Shown here: one piece after another, positions 36,719 to 46,953 of the stretch
Layout of the letters: each line of letters opens with the position of its first letter
How positions within the stretch are numbered: position 1 is the stretch's first letter
NCBI GenBank assembly: GCA_965153455.1
Contig: OZ234498.1
Location: 3,038,001 to 3,102,000, forward strand
Length of the DNA stretch: 64,000 bases
Reading direction: 5' to 3'
Source: Sphagnum compactum
Taxonomy: Eukaryota; Bryophyta; Sphagnopsida; Sphagnales
The notes under the pieces: generated by a model
Databases searched by the model: none
What the model was told of the DNA's origin: nothing
What the model saw: the letters and a program-made list of their open reading frames with translations, nothing else
Program-made: the position numbers and the translations under genes

Positions 36719-38030
36719 CTAGTGGTAACCCGTGCCTGCAAGGCACGACACGGCACTGGGAAACAACTGGGAGTCCAAAGGAGACCCCACATCCTCATAA
36801 TTAGATGGAACTCCCAAATACGTGATATTTTCATCCACATAATCAAATATAATGATATTTTCATCCACATAATCATCCATCTAGAACTCCTAATTGGATA
36901 GAATTATATAAATACATAATATTTCATCCACATCATCAATCCATCCAGAACTCCTAATTAGATGGAACTCTAAATACGTAATATTTTCACCTGCATAATC
37001 ATCCATCCAGAACTGCTAATTGGACGGAATTACAAATACATGATATTTCATCCAAATAAATCACCATGCAAAACTTATCATTAGACGGAACTTACGAATA
37101 CATAAATATGTCATCCAAAATCCATCCAAAACTCTGAGTGGACAAAACTACAAAATCTTTAATATTTCATCCACAAATCATTCCTCCTAATTGGACGGAA
37201 CTACAAATACATGATATCTCATCCTCATAACCACCCATCCAGAACTCTGAGCTCATTGGACGGAACTAAAAACGTATAATATTTCATCCACATAATCACA
37301 GAACTGCCGGGTTTTCGTGCACAGAACTGCTGGGTTTCACGAAAACCCGGAAAAGAGGAGCCGGGCAGGTTTTTGGGATCTGGGGTTCAGGACCTCAACC
37401 TGTGCCTGCAAGGCATGACACGGCACTGGGAAAAAACTGGGAGTCCAAAGGAGACCCCAAAGAACCCCATACTCACAAGAAGAATCACTGCAGCACCTAA
37501 TTGGACGGAATTACAAATCCATAATGTTTCATCCACAAATACTCCCAAATACGTGATATTTTCATCCACATAATCAATCCATCCAGAACTCCATTTTAGA
37601 TGGAACTCTAAATACGTAATATTTTCACCTGCATAATCATCCATCCAGAACTCCTAATTGGACGGAATTACAAATACATGATATTTCATCCAAATAAATC
37701 ACCATGCAAAACTTATCATCAGACGGAACTACAAAATCTTTAATATTTCATCCACAAATCATTCCTCCTAATTGGACGGAACTACAAATACATGATATCT
37801 CATCCACATAATCAATCCATCCAGAACTCTGAGCTCATTGGACGGAACTAAAAACGTATAATATTTCATCCACATAATCACAGAACTGCCTGGGTTTCAG
37901 GACCTCGACCAGACGGACGGACAGGCGGGTCCCGATCTGGGTTTCAGGACCTCGACGGACGGACAAGACCTCCACTGTCAGGACCTCGACGGACGCACGG
38001 ACGGACGCACAAGGCACTTTATATATAAGA
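36719..38030 (-). mobile_element. Helitron-like non-autonomous element C (1312 bp)
   Basis: Read on the minus strand. The element starts at 38030 as A|TCTTATATATAAAGTGCC (5' TC after a host A). It ends with the hairpin CGTGCC-TTGCA-GGCACG, then GGTTACCACTAG at 36719 and a host T. All four Helitron hallmarks are intact: A/T site, 5' TC, a perfect six-base-pair stem about 12 nt from the end, and CTAG. No inverted repeats, target duplication or Rep/helicase frame were seen. The interior has an array of 60-90 bp units (ACTCCTAATTGGACGGAA, then ATATTTCATCCACATAATC) and a GACGGACGGAC-rich stretch at the 5' side. A second 3'-end-like hairpin lies at 37401-37425. Confidence 0.82.
36800..37890. repeat. 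GGACGGAA/CATCCACATAATC tandem array inside element C
   Basis: More than ten imperfect copies of a unit with CTCCTAATTGGACGGAA, ACAAATACATGATATTTCATCC and AATCATCCATCCAGAACT in varying combinations (split here into pieces under 20 bases: ATTGGACGGAA / TACATGATATTTCATCC / CATCCATCCAGAACT). The array is interrupted at 37300-37490 by the inner copy of the terminal module. Confidence 0.75.
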
Positions 38031-41000
38031 TTGGGATTGGGATGGGGAGAGATGTCATACTGTTGGGATACTATGGGATCTATTTGGAAAAGGAAGGAAT
38101 GCTCACTAATGTGAGAGCTCTGAAGGGAATTAATTATGGACCAAAACAACTCTGAGATTCTGAAGATGTATCTACAGTGGGTGGTTTGGGTGTGGTGTGG
38201 GTGTTCACTCTTTCTCTTTGTTCAACTTTCTGGGTTTTAAGTTGTGGGGATTATAGTAGTTTTCATACTCTGAAGCTATGAGTTGGGATTATAAATTGCC
38301 ATGATTTGACCTGTTGGGCTCAAGAGAGGGAAGCCAGAGAGAGTCCTGATTCTCCATGGTCCATAGATTAAGTGTTGTAGATAGTAATTAAGCTTAGTGC
38401 TGAGTTATTGTTATACCTCTCTATGAAATTCAATAGAAATCAATCACTTGTTTCATTTCCGTCTCAGCAAGTGTGATTGTATTTCAACTTTCTCTTTTTG
38501 GTGACAAGGCAAGCAACTATGCTGCACTTGTAGGAGCAGACCACTGTACATTGTATAAACTTTGGAGAACTAACAAGTATTGACAAAGATCCCTGACACG
38601 ACTGGCTTTTCCATTGAGCCCCTCTACAATTGGACATGACCTTTCTTGAAACCAGACCAACACTGGAATACACATATCTATTCTCTGTCTTGAAATAAAG
38701 AAAGCACACAAAAAACTCCACCACGAGACCAACAATGGGGCAAACGGTGAGAAACTATTAAACTGACCAAGTGTCTTAAATGGAGCCAGTACCAAAAGTA
38801 ACGTCTCCAAGCCTGTAACAAGTCCAAAACAAGCATAACATCATGGACCCAAAACATGTCTAAGCATGACAAGGCAAAAAAAAATCACGGTACAAAAGGC
38901 AGACAAGAAGAAAAAATAGTAACGCAGGGCAATCCAAAAGAAATCTTTTGGTACTGGCTACACTTAAGTCCCTTGGCTGAATTAACATTTGTTTGCAACC
39001 CACTGACAGCTTCTAGGCTAGGTAGTACTAGCACTTGCTGCTCAAGAACAACCTCTCCCAGAAACCCACTTCTCTCAAAACTACATCAAAGATTGCCCCC
39101 AAAGGGTCCACCAAGTTGAATGGCTGGTCTTGAGGCCATTCCCCGTTTCAAGGTTTTGAGAAGAAGGGTGGGAGCCCCAGTTGCTAGGCACAAAGAAACA
39201 TGAAATGACCAAGAGATCAGCCCTTCCTTTGTGTAAACATGGACAATAAATAATTTTTCCTACTTTTCATCAATTCTTCTTCTCTTTCTTTTCGCAATTT
39301 ATTTTTTCAAATTGAAGAGAGGATGATGTTGTTGGAAGTGTTGTATTAAGATACATCTTGCCTTCTTAAGGTTTCTTGGAAATATTTTTTGACAATGGAC
39401 GACAAATAACAAAGGTAACACTACAACAAAAAGTGTCCATGTACGTCAAGTGATTTCATTGAATTTTGAGTGAATTCATTAGTTGTAGTGAACGGGGACT
39501 AATGAAGAAGCAGTGAATTCACTGGTCTAATGAATGGGGACTAGTGAACTGCACCCACATTTTGTAGTAATGTAAATAAAATAAAATCTACAGCAAAGCA
39601 CAAGTAGCAATTTATTTAATGCAATTATAGTCACCTCTCGACGTGTGAGATTCCAGTTCACAAGGGAGTAAGTAGGTAGGTATATATATATATATATATG
39701 GTTTCATAAGGTCATAGCATATGTCAATGTAATCACTTGACACATCACTAAGCTACTCGTCTTCCCTGGACTGCCTTATTCTTTTGATCCATTTCTTTAA
39801 CCCAAACAATGCAAGCAAATGATGGAAGGGGTGAAATGGTTGAACCCCCAAAACTGGAACTCAAAAGAACCAGTAGTATGTACCTTGGCAGCTTCCACAC
39901 TAATGATAATATTCTAAAAAATTGTTGAAATAATTAATCACAAAATTATTTCATTCTAAGCAGAATTGTGAATGAAAACTAAAGAATTAATTAGAGAGTA
40001 TTCTGAAATATTATATTTTCAACATCGAATCCACTTGTAATTGACCGATTTCCCCTTCTAACACCAAAGTAGCCTAAATTGTTAAGCACTTTGATGTCAA
40101 ATATGTGATATGTTTCCTTCTAAGATTTTGGCATAATCACTAATTTTTAAAATTATTATTAAGGTGTATTTTTAATTTGTAAAGTACACCTCCATAATTT
40201 CTCAAATTTTGTGAATATTTATTTTTTCATAATTATTTAGTGCTGAACCTCACTAGGTTGGTACAACATACCTTATTCACGTTTCTTGAGTGAGGCCTGT
40301 TATAGAGGGTATTCGTTTATATCCACCTGCAATTAACTGATTTTCTTGTCTAAATTTAAAACATGGTGGGGTCGAGCAAATCTTCGACAAAAGTTCCCAA
40401 ATCCTAACAAGGTGACGGGAATCTATCAATTGAGTGCCAAATACATCAACAGATCATGGCCATTGGTCAAACCCAGGTATATACTAGCAAGGACCCTCCA
40501 ATCAATTGTCCATCCATCCATCACCTAATTTAACATATACATGATCGATCGTGATTTGTCATCTATCATCCATCAACTAACAAACAGCCAGGCGGCTCAG
40601 CCTTTTCTTGGCTGGCTAAAAATATAGCCAAAAAAAAAAAAAAAAGCTATAACTAGAATTTTAAAAGTGCTAAAATCAAGTGCTTTTTGAGATTTTTCAA
40701 TATTTAGAATTAGATCAAAAGTTAAGAGAAAACACCCGATTTCTTCTATACATGATGGTTCAAGTAGGTTAGCCAAAAGTATAGAAAAGATGTTTTTCTA
40801 AAAATTATTTTCATATTTAACTTGTGACCAAATTTGGCTAAATCTTCCTGCGAGTCATTGCCACTTTGGCTAACATCACAAAATTGAGGGGAAAAAACAG
40901 TGGGGCCCAGGATAGCTTTTCTTTTTCTCCTTAGACTTCCGTGGTTTTCTTATTTCCACACAACTCTTATGTCAAAATTTCAATGGTGGCAATATTGGCA

Positions 41001-41510
41001 ACCACAACCCTTGCCCCCCTCAAATTAGTAGCCACATAGAATGGTGAATATAGGTGGGGCCTTAGAGTAGATTGCATTAGTAATAAGTAATAACCAAGTG
41101 TTTGTTTTTGGGAATTTTTTTCCTGTTTTATCTAAATGAAATAAAATATGTTTTTTTTGGGTTTTTTAGTGTAAATTCGACTAATTTTGCTAAGTTTTTA
41201 GAGAAAAAATCTCCAAATTGATAACTATCACAAAATTGAAAAAATAAATAAAAAGAAAAATAAATCCCTGGTAATAACTTAGGTTGAGACATAGAATAGG
41301 GGGACACATTAGTGATTTCAGGCCTTCTAAATCTGGCGAACCCAGTCCAAAACCCTTACTTTTTTGGCGATTCTTTTTCAAAAAAAAATTTAAAGAAGAA
41401 AAAAAAAAAGCCATTGAATGGGTCGCGGCCTCAAACAATTTTCCCATGTTGGCGAAATTTGGTGCCAGTAAAAAACGCTGGAACAAATAGAGTAGTAGGA
41501 GTGGATAAAT
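38031..41510. other. Intergenic DNA between Helitron C and the ATI gene
   Basis: At 38200-38480 there is a stretch that looks like an LTR or 3' UTR remnant (TTGTTATACCTCTCTATGAA, then AATAGAAATCAAT), but I found no matching partner. A TA microsatellite is at 39680-39699. The segment around 39891 resembles that at 32281, and the segment at 40829-40870 is an inverted copy of 31576-31618. Open frames here show no recognised domain. Confidence 0.45.
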
Positions 41511-42127
41511 AGTAAATAAGTAAATTAGGCAGACCAGGGGTGGTAGGTAACTCTTCTAGGAAGGCTGGTAACTCCTTGGATGCTCGGCGGAGATTCTGAG
41601 GTCGGCAGACAGGACGATAGAGCAGGAGAGCGCCCCGAGAGAGAGAGAGAGAGCGGGCGACAAAGCGCGCGCCGGCGAGAAGGAGAGACAGACAGACAGA
41701 GCGCGAGCGAGCGAGCGAGCGAGCGAGAAAAAGGAACGTGAAGGACGCTGCGCTTGTTTTTCTCTGGTCAAGAATTTGTCGTCCAGGTCTTGTGATTCTT
41801 CGGGATTTTGTAGTTTTTTTTTTGGCTTGAGATTGATTCGTTATATTTTTGTAAAGAGGTGGCCATCGCAGAAGAGGATTTGTATGCGAGATCCATGCAT
41901 GGTTTTGGTTCCGCCTCTTTGTGTATAATGGACACAAGAAACATCTTCTGCTGCTGTAGAATTTGAGATATTTGTGAAATTTGTGGAGTTTTTTTTTTGG
42001 TGTGTGGATTGATTTTCGGTGTGTTTATTGTTGTTGTTGTTGTTGTTGTTGAATCGAAGGGATTACGAGCGTGCTTGCTTGCGTTCTTTACGTGCCTTGT
42101 TTGTCATCTTTTTTGTTGTTTGTTATC
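41511..42127 (+). promoter_or_regulatory. 5' leader and promoter region of the ATI gene, with GA and GAGC microsatellites
   Basis: Composition shifts sharply to GC and purine-rich, with GA repeats at 41638-41654, GACA at 41687-41698, and GAGC/GCGA repeats at 41700-41727. A GTT microsatellite follows near 42030-42051. Such purine-rich tracts are common in plant leaders and core promoters. An upstream ATG at 42071 is in frame with the gene and would add 19 hydrophobic residues; I prefer the Met at 42128 because the family's acidic, WEVV-containing start follows it. Confidence 0.5.
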
Positions 42128-43954
42128 ATGAGCGATTCGTGCAATAGTGGTGGTAGTGATGATGGAAGTGGTAAGGGGAATGATTGGGAAGTAGTCTCGC
42201 TTTCTCTCTCCTCTCATCCCCTCTCAGCATCCAGCAACCGGCAGCGAAATGGAGGAGGGGGTGATGCTTTCGCTTCTGCTCTCAATTCCGAGTTTTTTTT
42301 TTGTTCTCCTGATTCTCCATCGGAATCCGGACGTCTTAGTTTGGACAACGTGGAGGAGTGGCCCTCGGTCGCGGGCCCTGCCGTTTACTCGGAAAACAAG
42401 AAGAAGACAGAGAAGACGACAGAGGCGGTATCCCAAGAGACACCAGCAGCAGCACGGTTAAATACAGAAACTTTTACGGCCACAGAGGGCAGTGAACGGG
42501 AAGACCACGGGAAGAAGAAGGATGCTGCTGCACTTTCCCCCGAGCTTGCAAGAAGCTGTGCCTCGCAGATGCAGGAGTTTTCAGGGATGGATTGGTTGGA
42601 GCCCATGGTTCCTGGTCAGTAAACTCATCTCTCTCTCTCTCTCTCTCACCCTCAAGGTCGCTCTCCTCATGACTCCTAAAGTCTGTCAAAGCTTCAGTCG
42701 TTACCTGTGAAAATAAAGACTCGCCTCACCCAATTTAGCTTACAGTCTCTCCCTGGAGTGCTCTCTCTCTCATCAAGTCAAAAGCCATTTCAACTACGAA
42801 GTAGAGCAGAGCTCACTTAGACAGAAGTGCATAAAGATGTGCACATTCAAAAGAGAGTTGCATGCAACACTTTTGTAGGCAGTACTCGCATGCAAAATTG
42901 AGAATAGGTTTTCTGATTTCACCATTGGCAGTGTCGGTCAGAAAATTATCTGATGCACTTGGGAGTCTGCAATGTTGATAGTTGCTCTCTTCTTGTGAAA
43001 AGAACTTTGTGGAAGATAGCTCTTTCTTGCCTGCCTGTATGTGGGCTGATCTGGGAGTGGAGGTTTTGTCATCTGTGTACTGGGATTTTGCAGTTGATTA
43101 TGAGCAGGATGAGATTGGAAGTGCAAGCAGATTTTATGGACTGGATTCTGATTCAAAGGCTGGTACAGAGCCTGAATATAGGCAAGCAGGGCCACTGCTT
43201 GGATCCTGCCTCTCTTCTCCATCCTCACCCACAATTGTTAGTCGAGTGAACTCTATGCAATGGGTTCTAGGGGATGAGGTTTTCCAAGGTCACATTGATG
43301 GAGGTGATGATGAGAGCAAGGCTCCATCATGTTTGGTTGAAGATGAGATGCCATCTTTGGCAGGCTTAGAGAGGGAGAGTTTTGGAGAGAACTCAGGTTT
43401 GGAGTCTCCAGATTCAGGTACAGGCAGGGGTCAGCGGAAGATGGTGCCAGAAGATACAAAGGGTTCTGCGCCATTACTGGGGGATGGATGCGATGATCAG
43501 ACATATGAGGTATGGTGGAAGCGATGGGCTGCACTGTGGTATATGCAAGCACGACAGGCCAACACTATTTGGTCCATTGCCTTGGCTGCTACAGTTATGG
43601 GTCTCGTGATTATAGGTCACCGATGGCAGCACGAGCGCTGTCAGAACCAGCAGCTGCGCTTGCAGCTCTGCTCTAAGGACGAGGTACCACTGAAGCTTTG
43701 TTCTTGCTCATGAAAGTCAAAATGCTCAAAGCAGTTCTGTTAGACCTTGATATTGATGTCAAATCTGTTAGCAATGACCTGGGGGTCTTCCTTTCACATA
43801 AGATGCTGAACAGTGTGGGTGCTTGATTATTTTGCAGAAAATAAGTCAGCTTGTTTTTCAAATAGCTCGTCTCAAGGAGGCATTGTCAGGCCGTCGGCAT
43901 GTGCCGGTTTTGCGAACAAGCTCTTCATACAGTAGTTTCCTGGACCGTGTCTGA
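42128..43954 (+). CDS. ATG8-interacting protein, ATI1/ATI2-like
   Basis: ATI proteins are plant-specific membrane receptors that bind ATG8 and deliver ER or plastid cargo to autophagy. Exon 1 is 42128-42614 (MSDSCNSGGSDDGSGKG, then DWEVVSL). WEVV (about residues 20-23) fits an ATG8-interacting motif and is at the family's usual place; WPSV near residue 78 is a second candidate. The large middle exon ends at 43683. It is acidic and unstructured up to VWWKRWAALWYMQARQANTI, then has one membrane span (WSIALAATVMGLVIIGHRW) and the basic, coiled tail. The last exon is 43838-43954 (KISQLVFQIARLKEALSGRR ... FLDRV stop). The start of the middle exon is unresolved: the best acceptor (AG at 42930-42931) joins in frame but meets TGA TAG at 42976-42981. 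A weaker acceptor opening at 43016, or another donor, would be needed. Confidence 0.82.
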
Positions 43955-46953
43955 TAGTTCTCTCAAGTCCACCAAGCAGTGTCAATAGTCTCCATGTTCA
44001 CATTTTGACTTTCACTGATCAATTCTGGGTGCTTCTTGCGTATATACTCAGGCTGTGATAATGAAGATCAGTTGTAGGGTTGTCTGTCTAGCACACCACC
44101 TTACCTTATGTTTCAAAAGCCCTCCTTTCTTCAAATCTGGTGTAAAATTAAAGGTTGTAAGCTTCACCACCAAGGTGGGGAGGTTTTTGGTCCAGCATGG
44201 ATGCTGTTAGCAAATACACATGCGTGTGATTGAACTTGGACGGTTGGTTCTTTTAAGACCTGATAGTAAAACAGATGTCCTTCAGTCGTTGCTGTGAGTC
44301 TATTTGGCAGCTTTTTGTGTGAATATGGCAGCATTGGAGTCTTGCAGCAGCCATGGAAAATTGGTGGGTCACTTCCCTTTTGCTCTATATTTTCAGCATT
44401 AGTTTAGCACTCTAGAATGGTTTATCTGCATGGGAAATCCAAATAGCAGAACTACTGTTGAAGCATGATGAAGTAGAGAGAGGTTCCTATCACGTTTGAG
44501 AATTGATTTGGAGCTTGATATCTCCTTACAATATGCAATCAGCGGAGTAGGTTGGGAGTTTGTTTCTCCATTGAATTTGTATGATAACTCTCAACTGAAA
44601 CCACATTTGTAACCACTCATGCAGAGGATGGATTGTCACCTTTAACTTACTCACCATCAGAAGTTGAAACCATTCTGTGTGCTGGAATTTTAGATATTGA
44701 GACACTTGCCCTCAATGATGTTGGGGTGTGTGTTATTTGCAAGGTGTTTTTGCAGTCATCGTAAGGTAGTTGTTGATGACTTCACAATCATTTCTTTGCC
44801 AAAAAAAAGAGAGGTATAACTCTGCATGAACATATGATGGCAGTGAAAGACGCGGTGTAATAAAGTATTTTAGGGCTTTGCTACACTGCACACTACTGAC
44901 AACAATGTGGTCATTAGAAATAATCTTTCATGCACATTACATCAATGTTACTTTATAAATTACAAACTTTAGCATTTATATACACTAGTTTCTTTTTGTT
45001 CATTCATCATTGGTACAATGATACTATGTTGAGGTTTTTGTTCTTTTTTTAATTTCTAGATGAATTACCAAAAATTTCCAATCTGGTGCTTATTCTCAAT
45101 ACAGTACCAAAACATGACTTGGCATGATATCCCTAATGTGAGTTCCCATATGCAATCAATTTTTTTGCTGAGAATTGAGGTTTGTAGCCAAGTGTTATAT
45201 CAGCTCTAAAAATAATAACAAAAAACTCACATGAAGATATACAATCCTTGCCATTGATGTGATTCTGTTGTCAAAATAAAAGTCTATTGGAAAAATTTTG
45301 AATTTAAAAAAATTAATTGTATTCATTCATTTGGAGTTGGCATAAAATGATCATTGAAATAGGTGAATATGCACAGCATTATTTACTTACTAAAAAGATT
45401 GCCCATGACTAAGTCACAAAATGCACAGTGTTCATATATGTACTCTACTGAAACACACCAATACATGGGTTGGTGCGTGGATCAAATAGTGTTTATGACA
45501 CTATAATCTAGACCATATTATAGACTAACTTTCCAACAACACCATTCACAAGTCCAAGCATAGAGTAAAATTTGATCTGTGGGCATGACCTTTAAACCTT
45601 TATACAATCTTAGGATCGGCAAAAGGTTGTGACATTTTTTTGTGGGGATAGTTTGTTCATTCACATATTGCATGTCATCTTGAAGGGGCAGTGTTTTTTG
45701 TGTGTGTCCATGGGTTTAGGGTTTAGGGTTTTATCACTGTATGATTAGATAAGGGTTCTAAAAGTGTGCCAGGAATTCAGGGATTGATGTTCATCCAACA
45801 AGATGGCCTCAAAACAGGAAAAATGGGGGTAGTGTCTTCATGGGTGCTGGACCAGAAGCAGCACACAAACATGATGTTTCATGACACCTAACAAAATGTT
45901 TGTTTTCAATGTCTGCAGTTTAAGGTGGATACTTGTTAGCATATTTTAAACAACCATTGACAAACCATCTATGATTAAGTGTTAAATCTAATAGGAAATC
46001 TTGATCTAACAGTTGAGCTTTACAAACAGTAATGCCCTTGGATCAAAGGCATTTCCCCAAATGCGGGCCCTCCTCCTTTCAGGAATTCTGCTCCTTGAGG
46101 GATGATGCCCTACACAGAAGTTTCCACATGCCCACTACTTCTTCCTATTCACAACCCAATGCTTAATTTCAGCACATTAGATGCATGACAAAGTAGGCCA
46201 GGTTGAAAGCAGAAAGATGTTTGTGGCATTGCAACCGTCCACTCCTCGGCTTCATTTCACTGTCCATCAGTATTATATATTTACATAAACTTCACAGAAG
46301 AGGCAACCAGGCACACCATGCTCAATTAGATAGAGATGCAAGCATTTTCACAAACATTCCAGCCTGACAACACAGTTCCTGATTCAGAGTCCAATGGAAA
46401 CATGCACTACAACTCTTGTCTACTTTGGTTAGATAACTTAGATTAGTTCTGGACAATTACCCAGGTGACATTAGGGCTTAAATTCCTCAGAAGAAAAGCC
46501 TGCTTATCCACCCCTCCAAAGAGTAACAGCACTGGTAGTCAGTCTACTTGCTGCCTTGTAATTTTCTAGATCTTGAACAAAAATGGTTACTGGGTGATAT
46601 CCCAGACATTGAGATGTTAGTAGCAGCCTTTCTGACCTAGGTTGATGACAACCTATTTCCAAAATTACCAAGAAATTGGTACCAGAGGCAGCCCAATCGT
46701 TAAGGTCTGAACTGCCTGGGATATTGTCCATGCTCACCAACTTCATTTCTCCCACCTGAAGATACTATTGCTTTCCTAGAGAGACGTGCTGGTTCTACGT
46801 TAACAACCAAATTAATTCCATTGACAAGCTATACATAAATGCGCTCACTGAAAAGAACCTCTACAGAAGATGGGAATGACAAATGGAGGCTGAAGGAAAC
46901 ATGAGGTTCTATTTGTTATACCTGGAAAGTGTGCAGTTCACAGGCAGAGGAGG
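43955..46953. other. Intergenic DNA between the convergent ATI and MAP65 genes
   Basis: The first few hundred bases are probably ATI 3' flank, and 46500-46950 probably MAP65 3' flank. An open frame antisense at 46504-46755 has no recognised domain. Between them the sequence is AT-rich, with a short TTTAGGG run at 45716-45733. No RNA gene or element ends were found. Confidence 0.45.

Noticed and set aside
36719-38030. CRISPR-like array (spaced repeats in element C)
   Set aside because: Units are imperfect and variable in length, without regular unique spacers, in a plant nuclear context; they are Helitron-internal tandem repeats.
38200-38480. LTR-like sequence
   Set aside because: It has a polyadenylation-like region and a plausible LTR style, but no second LTR, primer-binding site or gag-pol frames were found.
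41431-41937. 168-codon minus-strand open frame
   Set aside because: It is produced by the GA/GAGC microsatellites in the ATI leader (Leu-Ala-Arg-Ser repeats) and is not a gene.
46504-46755. 83-codon minus-strand open frame after the MAP65 stop
   Set aside because: It lies in the expected MAP65 3' untranslated region and has no recognised domain.
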